Under the pieces are notes generated by a model, which searched no databases, was not told the DNA's origin, and saw only the letters and a list, made by a program, of their open reading frames with translations. From positions 37,501 to 101,500 of the forward strand of contig JAMWET010000041.1 in assembly GCA_024036415.1 (NCBI GenBank): DNA of 64,000 nucleotides, in the 5' to 3' direction. Shown piece after piece: positions 25,167 to 37,703 of this stretch; within the stretch, counting starts at the first letter, position 1, and every line of letters starts with the position of its first letter. The stretch is from Prochilodus magdalenae. Lineage: Eukaryota > Chordata > Actinopteri > Characiformes > Prochilodontidae. The translations under genes were made by a program, and so were the position numbers.

Positions 25167-27063
25167 TTAAAGTGATGGTTTGGTCATGAATTACATTTAC
25201 ACAGTTTTCCTCTTAATGTAAATTTCATTAATCAGCCAGGACACACTTTAGCTTCTTTAGTTTCACACTGGAGCTACGAGGCTAATGCAGCAACAAGAGT
25301 AGTAAGACGTAATGGAACAATGTGGCAGAAAGTAATGGAGCTCATAACTGCCAGGTCAAACAAAAAAGTAAGTAATAGTGATTCTGTCTTTTTTCAACAC
25401 ACAATGGATTCCAGAGACAAGTTTTCAAGTTTTCAGCCAAAGAAGCCAAACTGAGGTGAAGTACAGTCGGACAAATTGCTAGCCTGTAGCTCGTTGTCCT
25501 CTTCTGACATGTCATTTCTGTTGTTTGAGTGATTGTTGCACTCTGGTGTAATAGGTATTTTTGAAGACCTGGGAATCTTTCCTACTGAAGTTAATCTTGC
25601 TCTTCTGTGTCCCAACACGTATGTACTAGATATGTCTTATGGATACAGCTTCAAAGTCTAATAAATATGACCTGTATCTCACCATATTTCTCTCCTCTTC
25701 AGGTAAACTGGGTAGAGTTCATCTTGGGTAACGCTTCTGTAAGCATTTCCTAACCAATCACAAGGCTGACATTTCTTGCTCGCCCACACAAAACAGTTTC
25801 AGACTTTTAGCGAGCTAAAAACCAACACAGCATAACAAAAAAGTTACCACGCTAGACCATCTGTCTCTGGGAGGCCATTGCACATTCATGCACTTATCCC
25901 TACATGAATACTATCGTTTGTTAATTTTCTTAATTCATTCATTCATTCATTTTTGCTTGTTAATCTGTGTTAGACTTTTCTGGATTTTCCTGGATTATTA
26001 ATATACACGCATCATCAAATTCTAGTTGCACCCAGAAGAAATCAACCAACAAGAATGAAACTTGCTGGGTAGGTTTGACATCATGCGACATGCGAATGAT
26101 TTAAATGTCATGCTCAGCGTAGCAAAGATGGGCCTTATCGCTGTACCTGACTGACCCAACTGCCACGATCACAGACATCCAGCAAGCAGTCATGCCCTTC
26201 ATGAACCATTGTGTTAGGTTGCATGACCACTTGCACACAGACTGTTACACCTGCCCTTAACACCACATCAACATGTCAGACTGTCATGGAGTGACTCAGA
26301 ATGGCAGCGGGTCATGTTCAGTGATGAGTCCCACTTTTGTCTTGGTGGAGACGACAAACAAATCTGTGCATGGGGACACAGTGGGTTTAGTGCCAAGATG
26401 AACAATTTCTCACAAATGTCACTCCACCTCCACCCTTACTGCAAAATCTGCAGGAACTGTGTGAGAATATTCAAGCTGCATGGGGTGGATTATTACAGGA
26501 CACCATTAGGAACCTCTACAACTCCATACCAAAACATCTGGCAATAAATATTGCCCATATTAATCTAAATTTATTATCATTTATTGTTCCTTGTAACCTT
26601 TAGCCACCGAATAGCATTGCAATCTGACATTCCTTTTTGGGACAGCTATTGATGAGTCTAACAGTAAGTTCATTATCATGGAAAAATTATGTTCCCTGGA
26701 GCTTGAAAAAAACCAACAGCAGTTAAGCTGTTTGGCTAACATTAGCCATCAGCTATCTGATTTCCTTCAGCATTAAATATCTAACATAAAGTTTAAAATA
26801 AATAAAGTTTTAAACATAAAGTTTAAAAATGTAAAACTGCAGGTTCCCAAAAATCTATTGTTTAGTGTAGTGGTATAATAATAGTATAGGCTATAGTGCT
26901 TCCATTCCTAGCGTCCAGTGTTGTTAGCATCTGGTTAACCTTATTAGCCTTCTAGCTCCAGTGCATAACTAAAGAAGCAAATTTCAGGCTCTGTGTCTTG
27001 GCTGACCACAGTGGTTATGGGGTCAGCTATGTAGATTAGATTAGATTCAAACTATCGCTTTAA
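25167..27063. mobile_element. TTAA-flanked DNA element with long inverted ends
   Basis: The left end TTAAAGTGATGGTTT (25167-25181) pairs with the right end AAACTATCGCTTTAA (27049-27063). Further inside, TTCTTTAGTTTCACACTGGAGC (left, near 25255, shown in part) matches the inverse of the right side near 26940, so the inverted repeats exceed 100 bp. TTAA at both tips is typical of piggyBac-type insertion. A family A Tc1 copy is nested inside. Confidence 0.6.
26023..26650 (+). mobile_element. Tc1-like family A copy, dead
   Basis: Begins AGTTGCACCCAGAAGAAATC. Transposase pieces: MFSDESHFCLGGDDKQICAWG (Tc1 SDES motif; shown by its ends) at 26314 and the FKLHG segment near 26480, with frameshifts. 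The right end is eroded (TTCCTTTTTGGGACAGC). Confidence 0.8.
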
Positions 27064-27359
27064 CAACAGAAGGTCACAGATCAGAGTGTTGATTGCACAT
27101 TGGAATACCTAGAATCATGTGACACAACATGTGAGTTAGTGAGTAAAGTCTGAGTGTTATCACGTTCACAGAAGCAGCTGTACGACCCTGTTACCTTTCA
27201 GCATTCATTACTCAGTGTCAGGATCACATCTCATCTTAGAAGCGACTGTCCTGTGCTGAACAAGACTCTGTGCTGGACAGGGTCATCTGTAATACCAAGA
27301 AGGCCCTTCCCCATAATGCCCAGCTCACAATGCGCAATACATGTTTACCCATAACATTA

Positions 27360-27483
27360 GGCTGTCCAATAATATCAAACTAATCAAACTAATTCAGTTG
27401 TACATTTATACACATTAAGACAATATTTCTAATATATTAACTAATATATAAATGTTATATATTATATATATATACATATATAA

Positions 27484-27516
<33 letters not shown>

Positions 27517-28010
27517 GTTATATATATAAGTTACATAATTTTCATGATTATTATTTTTATTTTTTATCGATTTTTGACATTTTTATGCAGTCATTTTAGG
27601 GTTTTTTATTTTCATTTATATATTTATTTATGTATTTACTTATTTGTTTATTTGTTTAAAGTTTACACATTAAAAGTATTACGCTGATAATACGCTATAA
27701 TAACATTAGCCTTTCCAATAATCTTATAGCCTATAAAACTGATATTGTTGATTGTTATACACATTAAGACATTTCCTTTTTTAAATGTAGTACATTATAT
27801 ATGTATATACATATATAAACAAAAAAATGACTGCAAAAAACAACAAAAATGACTGCATAAAAAGTATATATATTTATATATATACATATTGACTTTTATG
27901 CAGTCATTTTTGCATGTTTTTTATATACTGATTTATTTATTTACTTATTAGTTTATTTGTTTATATTTTACATATTAAAAAGTATAACTATTGTAAGAAT
28001 AAATAAAAAA
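27360..28010. repeat. AT-rich tandem duplication, unit about 350 bp
   Basis: Unit 1 starts CTGTCCAATAATATCAAAC; unit 2 near 27711 starts CTTTCCAATAATCTTATAG. Both then carry CACATTAAGACA, ATATATACATATA, TTTTATGCAGTCATTTT and a TTTA-rich stretch ending TTTATTTGTTTA. No coding sequence. Confidence 0.7.
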
Positions 28011-29079
28011 TATTTGGTTGTAACATTGACAGTGTTGCTTGATTTCCACGGATAGGCCTCATACAATTAGATATCAGATTTAGCCAAGCGATAGTAAGCA
28101 TTAGGACCAGTTTTAGTTACAACCAGCTATATGGGAATATGATTGCTGTGTGAAATCTGCCTGCGTAAAATCAGCCTCTGCTAGTTGTTAGGGAACATAA
28201 GCAAACCTGACCCCTTCAGACAGGTATTCCCTGTAAATCAAGTCTCCGCAGCTCCAGGCCAGTCTAAATATTATGAAGAAGACTTATGTGTTGTAGACGT
28301 TAGTGTAGGGAGGCCTTGACTGTTTTCTGATCCTTCCAAATGGATCATTGGGTCCGCCATGAGAGCGCTAGCTTTAATCACAAGCCAGATACATTCAACA
28401 ACATGTGACATTTGTCCCTGTCCCAAAATATCTTTTCCCAAGCTATGTGTTTGGCTCCCAGGGCTGGATCCTATGAGGGGATTTCCTAGACATCTATGTT
28501 GTGGGTTCCTCAAACTAGAGCTCATTTCTGAGCGGATGTTGTGCTTAATTTTGTTGACCAGCTTTAGATTGAGGGATTAAAGACTCTGGGTCCTTTTTTG
28601 TTTTCAGTTTTGGTATATTGTGTTGTATCCTGTAATTTAGTAGGCTGTTGATTATGTATGCTAATCACTGTTTCTCCCGTTGGTAAGGTATGGCTGCAAC
28701 AGAGCACAATGGTTCAGAGGTCATGCCTGTGTTTGTACTTTTGGCCTAAAGGTTGTTTAGGCTTAAAGGTAACATCCAGTTACACGGTTATTAGCATGTT
28801 CCAGCCTAGCATGTCATCACACAGCATCGTTTAATGCAGAAACCGTGTAAGATAAGATAAGATAACGTTTAATTATCCCACATGGGGAAGTTTTGGATTT
28901 TTTTGGAGGTTGACTAACGTGGAGGTTTACTGAATGCAAAATAAGAAATTACAGAAAATTAATTAATCTCTATTGTTAGTCTAAAAATACAATAAAATAC
29001 AATAAGAAACTATACAAATTGACATTGTCATCGCACAGATACATATCACACGGTTACCGAAAGATATTGCACAGACATT
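28011..29079. other. Intergenic; retrotransposon 3' tail at 28850
   Basis: No gene seen. AAGATAAGATAAGATAACG followed by TTATCCCACATGGGGAAG near 28850-28893 matches the tail at 54131-54195 and looks like the pentameric end of a non-LTR retrotransposon. Confidence 0.5.
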
Positions 29080-29430
29080 TTAAAGATTTAAGATTTATTG
29101 ATTCAGGGCTTTTTACAGCAGATGTTGTCACAAAGCAGCTTTTCAAAGAATCTGGTGTCAGAGCCCCAATAAGCAAGCCCAGGGCGACAGAGGCAAGGAC
29201 AAACCCTCGCAGTTCAAAAGAAAGAAACCTCAAAGGAAGAAACCTGGAGAGGAACCAAGACCTGGTGTCACTCCACCTCCATCCCTACTGCAAAATCTGC
29301 AGAATCTGTGTGAGAATATTCAAGCTGCATGGGATGGATTATCACAGACCTTGAGAGGAACCAAGGGATACCCATTCTCCTCGGGTCAACACTAGATCCT
29401 GCCCTCCACAGGTCAACACCAGATAACAAG
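29080..29430. repeat. Fish repeat interrupted by a Tc1 fragment
   Basis: Contains GCAGATGTTGTCACAAAGCA, AAGCCCAGGGCGACAGAGGC and GAGAGGAACCAAG, a repeat I recall from otophysan fish. About 85 bp of family A Tc1 sequence (29265-29348) lies between two similar copies of GAGAGGAACCAAG. Confidence 0.7.
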
Positions 29431-30523
29431 ATAATAAGCAGCAGCAACAAATATTGGTCAATAATTAAGTCACATGATGTAATTCCCTAGCTTTTGTTTA
29501 CCTGTTGGTGCCCATCTAAGATAATCCTAATTAGCTGTAGCCTGGTTATAGAGATTTCAGCATTGTACTAGCATCAAGCTAACAGTGGGTAATCTCTGGA
29601 TTAAATGTAGGCATCTGAAGCTTGTAAATATTCAAACACACATATTCTTTACCACTTCAGCATGGATTTAAACTCAATGCATCTCTCTGAATACTATAGT
29701 TTCATAGTGGTAGACCAGCATGGTCAAGCTGGTTGTCCTGGTAGACTTACTACACACTTGGTAATAGAGATGGTTCTTCAAGGGTTCAAGTGTTTCTGTG
29801 TAGAACCACACAGACTTCAAGAAACCACTGCATGATTAAAGGGTTCTATGCATCATGAAAGTCTTCGTGGACAGTTTGCTGTACAAATGTCCTTTTTAAA
29901 AAGGTTCCATTATGGCACTGGAAGGGTTCTTCTATGGCTACAATGCTGAAAGCTAATAAGCTAATATGCTGCACAACCTGGCAGACCAGCTTAGCCACAC
30001 TGATCCTTATTAGGGAGGGGTGCTGCCAAATGCCTCAGAATACCTTATCATCACAAATTACTTAAGTAACAATAAGAAGTCACTGCTTTTTAAACATACT
30101 GCGGTGTTCCTGGGTATCAAGGTGACATAGGTTGCAGTTTATTGCCAGTTTTTCAACTGCAATACAACCAGTAGCTTTTTGTCGGCAATCCTTTATTCCT
30201 GTCCTACATTTAGCAGGAGCTCTGCAGTGTTTGCCTCAGTGTGACTTATGTGTACTGCTCTAGTTTGGAGAATGTGAGACAGCAGTCGCCAGTCCTCATT
30301 GAGATTATGTGCTGTTATAGACAGATAGGAATCCACTGACCATGACGTCCACACTCACTGCTGTACACAAAGATTCCTCTACTAAAGCTGTGTCGGGGAA
30401 GAAACATGGGCACATACCTGGGTCCTAGTGTCGTAAACATCAAAGAAAAGATTTTGTTTGCAGTGTTATATGGACACAGGTAACGCAACATGAGAAAATG
30501 TGAAGCTGCCATATAGTAAGACA
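29431..30523. other. No gene seen; repeat debris
   Basis: 29700-30000 contains GGTTCT-rich and GACCAGC-type short repeats related to 31280-31600. No coding exon recognised. Confidence 0.45.
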
Positions 30524-30535
30524 ACTTTAAGATTG

Positions 30536-30858
30536 GGTGGCATGGTGGCTCAGTGGGTAGCGCTGTTGCCTCACAGCAAAAAGGGTCTGGGTGCAGTTCC
30601 TGGCTGGGACGTCTGGGATCCTTCCTGTTTGCATGTTCCCACCGTGTCTGTGTGGGTTTTCTCTGGGTGCTCCAGTTACTTCCCACAGCCCAACACTATG
30701 CAGTCAGGTTAATTGGAGATGCCCCCTTAGGTGTGAGTGAAAGTGTAGGTCTGTCTGTCAGCCCCGCGATGAACTGGTAGCCTGTCCAGGGTGATTCCTG
30801 GTGGAGGCTCCAGCACTTCCTGTGACCCAGAAGGATTAGGCGGTTTAGAAAAAAAATG
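30536..30858 (+). mobile_element. tRNA-derived SINE (DANA/HE1-like) with target-site duplication
   Basis: Head GGCATGGTGGCTCAGTGGGT (A box) followed by GCCTCACAGCAAAAAGG; body TTTGCATGTTCCCACCG and GTGGGTTTTCTCTGGGTGCT; tail GGATTAGGCGGTTTAGAAAA. ACTTTAAGATTG occurs immediately before (30524-30535) and after (30859-30870), a perfect 12-bp target duplication from retroposition. Confidence 0.9.
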
Positions 30859-30870
30859 ACTTTAAGATTG

Positions 30871-31279
30871 TTTGCCGTTTTTGCTTCCAGTTTACTTCCA
30901 CCTCAAATTGCACAATCGCCCCTGATAAACTCCTGGTCACGGGGTCATGCATTCACGCAGCACTGAAAGGGAGAAGCCGCAAATACAATAAGCACAGATT
31001 CACACCTTCCTTGAACCTTTTCACTTTATGCCGATCAGTAATTGTGCAAGACTTGATTTGTGAAGGGGATCTTGACTTTGAAGGGGAACTGAATTTGATG
31101 TAACACCATCACTGATTAACCCAATCTCTGAGCAGGTTAGGTGAACACTTGTGCTCATGGTGTTCCCAGTGTATTTTGTTTTCATGAGTCACACTGGTTT
31201 GGTCCAGCCACATTGTTAGGTTGTCAACAGGTGTACCAACATATGTTATGTTTTGGATGCGGATATGTGGGTCAACCAA
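30871..31279. other. No gene seen
   Basis: Intergenic sequence without recognised coding, RNA or repeat signatures. Confidence 0.45.
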
Positions 31280-31600
31280 CATGATAATGGTGGGTGACCT
31301 GCTAAACCTGCACCAGCGTAAACCAGCACACACAGCTGAGAACCTGCACGTTGACATGCTGGTCTATGTTGGCCAGCTTGGTTACATTGACCGTGCTGGT
31401 AGGCCAACTGGTCACCTAGCTTGGTCATGACGGTCATAGTGGTAGACCAATTTGGTTGCACTGGTCATGCTAGTGGACCAGCTAATCTATAAAGCTTGAT
31501 GGAAAACATTTGCTTTGCTAGTCAACCAGCTAAACCGATCCATCAGCATAACAAGCCTAGTCAACATGAGCTGGCTAAGCTGTTTTCAGCAGTGATGCGT
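31280..31600. repeat. Degenerate GACCAGC/GCTGGTC minisatellite
   Basis: Repeated short blocks such as GCTGGTCTATGTTGGCCAGC, TAGGCCAACTGGTCA and GTGGACCAGCTAA, with shorter relatives near 29715 and 29970. The unit is about 20 bp and poorly kept. Confidence 0.6.
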
Positions 31601-31703
31601 CTTTTTCTCGAAGCGTTTTTGTTGTCACTGCTGCAGGGTAGCTGAAGGATCCTGTGTCTGTGAACACTCACACAGACACAAACATAAACATCCAGACACA
31701 AGA

Positions 31704-31707
<4 letters not shown>

Positions 31708-31737
<30 letters not shown>

Positions 31738-31742
31738 ACACC
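31708..31742. repeat. (CA)n microsatellite
   Basis: Run of ACACAC with one T interruption. Confidence 0.9.
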
Positions 31743-32651
31743 TGTTGCTGTTCCTCTAGCACCAATTTCATCATTCCCCCAGGCTGGCTGGCCGAAATGT
31801 TTCAATCTACGTTCTGGGCTGTCTCATCTGCAGAGTGGCTCAACCACATGATTCTGGGGGTGTAATGTTCTCCCTTGTTTGTTTCCCAAAATAACATGGG
31901 ATCACCTATAGTGCCCGAGGCCTGGCCCCGGCAGCATCATCCAATTGCTAGAACAACCTTTCGCACAGTACATAGAGGCTTCAAGGGAAATATAAACTGG
32001 TTTCATACCCTGTCTTTTGAAAACATGGACCCAGTCAAAGTCTTAAAGGAGAATTCCACCGTACCGCTTCAGCCTGCCATCAAACATGCAGCTTTGTGGT
32101 TCATTAATCATGTTATGTGAATATGTAAATAGACATGTTGTACAAATAGTATGCCTAAACAATATATAAGCATTACTAGCATATATAAACTTGTGAATTA
32201 TTTAGATCCTTTTTATTTGTATTAGACTAATTTAAACAACAGTCAGTGGCTGCAACTGATTTACAGTCAAAATGTCCATATTCCAAATGCCTATGGAAGT
32301 AGGGACTGTAATTAAGTTTCCAAAACTGGAGCTAACCATACAAGACCAGGTAGATCACCTTAAAGCTTTCAATTTTGAGAGACAGTGAAGCTCCACTCAT
32401 TCTAGCCACAGGTGTTTCTCTTCATCCTTCCTCTGTGAGAAGACAACCCAATGCTCTGGGCCTGAAAGGATGTGTAGGTGTCAAGAAGGTAATTTGCTAA
32501 TCAAACACAAACCTACTGGTGTTCTTTGAACAATAGACTCCAGAGTCCATGAACATCCCTGAATGTGTTTGGAAAACCTGGATAAAGTTAAAGAAGCCAA
32601 AAACACAACCAACTTCTAAGACTGAACTTCAGAAACCACAAATGAATAAAC
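31743..32651. other. No gene seen
   Basis: Intergenic; no recognised feature. Confidence 0.45.
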
Positions 32652-33535
32652 ACTCATCACCCAGAAAAGAATCAACCGACAGGAATGAAACTTGGTGGGT
32701 AAGTTTGACACAGTGTGACATGCGAATGTTTCAAGTTTCACGCTTGGCTGCGCATGTGACAGCAGGAAGGACAGATATCACTCTACCTGAATGACCATAT
32801 ATGGTCGACCCGTTGCGCGTACCTTCTATTCCGACTTGTGCTGTTGTGTTGGTACTTTGTCAGTGAAGTAGAGCAATTTGAGCAGTTGGAAGAGTTTGAG
32901 GGGGTCGAACCGTAGTGCTCCGGGAAGTGGTATGGTCTTATTAACATACTGGGGGCTGTACTGTGTGTATACTAGCAAAGTACGTTGTTGGTGGCAGTGG
33001 ATAGCAAACTAGTTATCCAACATGTGTTAAGTGACCCAACTGCCATGATTGTAGACATTCAGCGAGCAGTGATGCCCTCTATGACTCGCGGTAGTGCCAG
33101 CATCATTGGCAGATGACTGCATGATGCAGGGCTACACGTACGCAGATTGTTATGATGACTCCCCTTAACACCACATCAACGTTGCCAAAGATGGCAATGG
33201 TGTTGTATCAGATTGTCATTAAATGACTCAGCAGTGAGTCTTCAGTGAGGAGTCCTGCTTTTGACTTGGTGGAGACGTCCAACGAATCCGTGTGTGGAGG
33301 CACCGTGGCCAGCACCAAGATGAATGGTTTGTTTTCATGGGTCACATGTCTAGAAGTGTCACTCCACCTTTACCCATTCATGGGATGGATTATCACAGGA
33401 CACCAATAGGAACCTCTACATCTCCATGTCAAGGCGTCTGACATGTTATAGTAGCAAACAAGGTGGCCCAATGTCCATCAGTCTAAATGTACCTTTATCC
33501 TCCTTCTCAGTAGCACTGAAATCCCACACTGATGA
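32652..33535 (+). mobile_element. Tc1-like family A copy, dead, 3' end lost
   Basis: Starts CCCAGAAAAGAATCAACCGA and carries TGATTGTAGACATTCAGCGA, GACTTGGTGGAGACGTCC and GGATTATCACAGGACACC in family order. The terminal CCTTCTGGGTGCA is missing. Confidence 0.8.
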
Positions 33536-35724
33536 TTGTAGGATACTTGTTGGATCTCTAGTAGATGTCTGTGAGTAACACCACAAAGGCAACATTGAAC
33601 TGCGGTTCCACAGCTGAACATTACTGCAGGCTTGGTGTTTCATTTGGTGTTTAATTTGCATATGTACAAAAGTGTATATTGTTTATGCTGATACACAATA
33701 TATTCACAGGGTCAAATCAGGTGGTCCACTGGCAAATCCTCTTTGTAAGCTATACATGCAACAATAGAAGAAGCCTGTGCAGGTTCACGGCCTCAGTGAT
33801 TTACTGCTTCATGTCTGGACATGTTGATGCTCAAGTGCACTATCAGACTGCAGCAACACAGCCAAGATATGCAAGCCCGCGAGCCCTCCTGGCTTAGCAG
33901 GTCATCACACCTTCCTCTGAATGGCTGAGTTGTGGAAAATGTGGTAACTCTTAGTTTGTTGGAGTCGTAACAGCATAGTGGTCGCTTTGACAGAAATGCT
34001 GAAAACTATGAATAATAAAATCACAAAAGCTGTTTATTTCCAACCAGAAATAATCAAACACTATTACAAACACTTTCATATCAAACCTTACAACACTTAT
34101 TTTACACATTGTACTTTACACACTGTGATGTTACACAGTACATATACTGTTAAAGTTCCAGTATGTGAACAGTTCAAGTGAATAGTTCAAGTAAATGGTC
34201 AGTAGTTAAAAATGAAGTCATTATTTCTCAAAGGTAGAACAGAAAGATAAGGAATTTGATATATAGCCATGCAAACCTCATGTGCTATACATATAATATA
34301 CTCGTATTCGGTTTTAAAGTGATATATTAATGTAAAAAATAAATTTAACATTTAACCAATATTAAAATATTGTCGCTATCCAAAGAAAAACAAGTATGTT
34401 CAATATGGCAACAATATGGCAATGGGGCAAAAACCCCATTTCATTTTCATGTATGTCAATGGAACCAGATGTCTTTGGGCCATTTCTGATGGTCCATTCA
34501 TCATGGAATTTCTTTTACACAGTGTAAACAGAAGCTGCTGTGTTTAAATGAAGCAGAAAAGTACAAATCAACAAAAAATGGAAATACATGTTTTTCATTG
34601 GACAACGACGTTATACTAGCTCAACTCCCAATTTGAATTCATCTGTTGCACATTTTAAGCAATGATTTAAACATCATTCAAACACCTTCCAAAATAACAG
34701 AGGAAACAATCTCGAGACAGAACCGGTGAGTAGGGAGTTTTGGGAATGTGTTTGGAGAAAGGTGCTACGGAGGAATGCTAAGCGCTACTTAAGAGTGAAA
34801 TTCAATCAGAAATGATTCTATTACTGAAAGGAAGTGCATTCTATTTGAACTGCCTGAGATTGAAGAGAAACAGAACGATGTGAAAGTCTGCAATTAAGGC
34901 TAGCTTAACTCCTGTGAACTTTGTTCCAGAAGAACAAATATTGCTGAGTTATTAAACGCATAGGAGGTCCTGCTCCGCTCCCAGATCACATAACATAGGA
35001 TTGAGTTCCACATCTGACTAGAGCAGCTGCATGCTTCACTACTCATCATCTTCAACCTATATCCACAAAGCACCACGGATGAACTTGTAGCAACATGTAG
35101 AGACCCATCAAATGTATTTATACATGGTGGTTATTTAAAATGTGCTGTTTACAGTCACTGTTGTCAACAAGCAACCTGGGGTCTTCATGAAGTAGGGTAT
35201 TTTTGCCCAGCTTACTTCTAACCATGGACTTTTCATCTCATGTCTCACCAAACTGTTGGGCTGTTGGGTTGTTGGATCATAAACAGCTCATGGACCAATC
35301 AGGGTAAGCCTCCAAGCAATCAAGGGCATCCTTCTAATGAAGATAAACCCCTCTGGCTACTTTACAGTGTGATGTCTCACTCATCAGTTACACTGAAAAC
35401 CATAAATATCGATAATGTAAAGCAATTATTACTGTAACATGGTGCCAGGAGCAGTAAGATGGTGGCAGTTTTGAAGGTATTGCTTTATAGCATACTAAAA
35501 CCTCTATCTCCTACATGTTAAGAATGCTGGATTATCTACTAAGTCGTCTCTTCTCATGTTTTTTGCAATTTTTATCATAAACAAAGTGATTTTATGAGCG
35601 AGGGCATAAGCATAAAGCATAGCTTGAAAATTTGGATGGTTTGCCAAGCTGAAACCTACCCAGGAACACCATCAGGAGTTGCTTCAGGAGACAGACCCCT
35701 GGAGCTAACACAACATGATCCCAG
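33536..35724. other. klhl38 3' flank; no other gene seen
   Basis: Lies downstream of the klhl38 stop (35725-35727, minus strand), so part may be its 3' UTR. A minus-strand AATAAA occurs at 34033-34038; its use is unknown. Confidence 0.4.
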
Positions 35725-37703
35725 TCACGTAGGGAAAGCTTTGTCGGAGACACACACCATAGGTACGGCACCATGGTCAAAGAGTTTAAATGGAAGGGTG
35801 CCCTTCGATGTCCACGTATCAGTCTCTGGGTCGTAACAGTCAAAGTTGTCTGAGTCTTCAATAACATCGTGACCATTGAGGTAGCGGCCTCCAGTTACAT
35901 AGAGCTTGTTGTTGACGACGGTGGCTGAGTGATGCATCCTCCTCTCTTTCATATTCTCACATTTAACAAATCTGTTCGCCTTGACGTCATAGGCCACCAT
36001 TCTTCTTGTGTAACCTACAAATAGAAGAGTTATGATACGGTGAACTCAGAAGCAAAACTATTGGTATGATCACTGATTAGATGGTTTTTGGCTAAATAAT
36101 TGAGCAACTGACCTCCAATGATGTAGATTTTGCCATCTATAACTGAAGCAGGTGCACACACGTTCTTCACTGTCCTGTTCTCCATTTTACACCAGAGATT
36201 CCTTCCAATGTGGTATACCTAGGTGGAAGTCAAAAGGAGGCTGAATGAAATTCCAAAAGACCTGTATAGATGAATATTCACATTTTGTCCCATTGAGTTG
36301 ATATGTAGGATTGCTAGTCCCCATACCTGTATCAGTCGGACCGGGTTTTGCATGGCATCTTCCCCTCCAAACACATAGATTCTCTGGTCATGTGCTGCCA
36401 CAGCAGGGTGCTGAACTGCAGTTGGCATTGGAGCCATGCTCTCCCATTGGTTGAACATGGTGTTGTATCTCTCCAGCCCATCGGAGATTTGTCCATCATC
36501 TGTAACCCCACCAAGAACAAAGATGAAATGCAGGTAGGAGATACTCTGATGGGCAAAACGAGGAGCTAGCATGGGCTCAGCCATTCTCCACTGGTTAGTT
36601 TTGAGGGACAGCGTGTATACCAAGGCGCTAGGCACACTGCTTCCTCCTGCTCTCATGACCAGGCCTCCCAGGACGTAGAGGATGCTGTGCATGCAGACAT
36701 AGGAGGCACGGTAGAGTCGTACAGGGAGCTTAGCTAGCCATTGCCAGCTTTGTGTCTGTTCGTCAAAGAGCAGTGCTTCTCGAGATGTGCGCTCATTGTT
36801 CTTCCGACCACCCAAAACCACTAGAGCTTCTTTACAAGTGCGGCGCCGTGGAGTTGCCCAGAGTGGCTGCAGATCCCCTGGGCAATAGGAGCCGACGGTA
36901 AAGAGAAGACGTCTGACTGATTCAATGATCTCTGTACACAGGGACGAGGACTGCACCAGTGGGTCGTTAGCGATGAACTGGAAGAGGTAGGATGGATGGA
37001 TGTGTCGTAGCCTCACTCTACGAAATAGATCATGGATGGCACCACGGCGGGCAAACGGGTCATGATGGATCCAAGCCAGCAGGATCTCAAACACTTGCTC
37101 TTCCTCTGCACACAATTGATCATCCTCAAGGTAGCTCACCAGCTCATGCAGGGAGAGCTCACCGAAGTCCTCAGAGGACACAATGTTGGAGAAGCTTCTT
37201 ACTGCCAACTCCCTGGCTTTGTCTTGCAAGCTGGCACAGTGCAGGATCTCTGAGAGACGGATCATGCTCAGGCAGTTGTCTGGGCTGAGCTGGGTCTGTA
37301 GAAAGGTTGAGCAGGCCTCAAACAGCCTTCCATACTGTAGCATAGCAGCAGCTTGCATCAGAGGGAGAACCTGCTCCATGGTGATGCTGATGATGCCTGT
37401 GTAAACATAGTCTACTATGCTATTCAAGATGTCATAGGGAACTCCCTGCATGTCCACCCGGGATTGCCGGCTTTCCCGAAAGTTGCTGCAGAACATAGCG
37501 TAGAAGTAAGGGCTGCTGGACACCAGAATGTTACGATGGCAGGGGATCTCCTTGCCATCTGAACAAAGGACAACATCTGTGAGAATCTGCTCCTTCCTTA
37601 AGGTGTTCAGTTGCAAGGGCAGGGTTTCCACCAGCTCTTTGTCTCTATAGTGCAGGACCTCTGTACACGGCCCCTCTATGCTGTCAGTGAAAGAAGACAA
37701 CAT
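35725..37703 (-). CDS. klhl38: Kelch-like protein 38 (BTB-BACK-Kelch), 3 coding exons, complete
   Basis: Kelch-like protein; the family commonly serves as a Cul3 ubiquitin-ligase substrate adaptor, and KLHL38 is a muscle-enriched member with an unsettled substrate. Coding exons: 36327-37703, 36113-36218, 35725-36014, with GT-AG junctions and consistent phases; 1773 nt = 590 aa, against about 581 in human. Domains: BTB about 36-135 (ILTDVVLCSDGKEIPCHRN, FEACSTFLQ); BACK about 140-245; six Kelch blades from about 292 to the end, with double-glycine turns VLGGR, VLGGL, VLGGV, VFGGED, IIGGY and VTGGRY. The motif FGGEDAMQNPVRLIQV and the end DCYDPETDTWTS identify KLHL38 among its relatives. The start ATG at 37703 is the first in frame and gives the family-length N-terminus; another ATG lies 5 nt upstream out of frame. 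It sits about 13.5 kb upstream of fbxo32 in the same direction, as in human. Confidence 0.96.
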
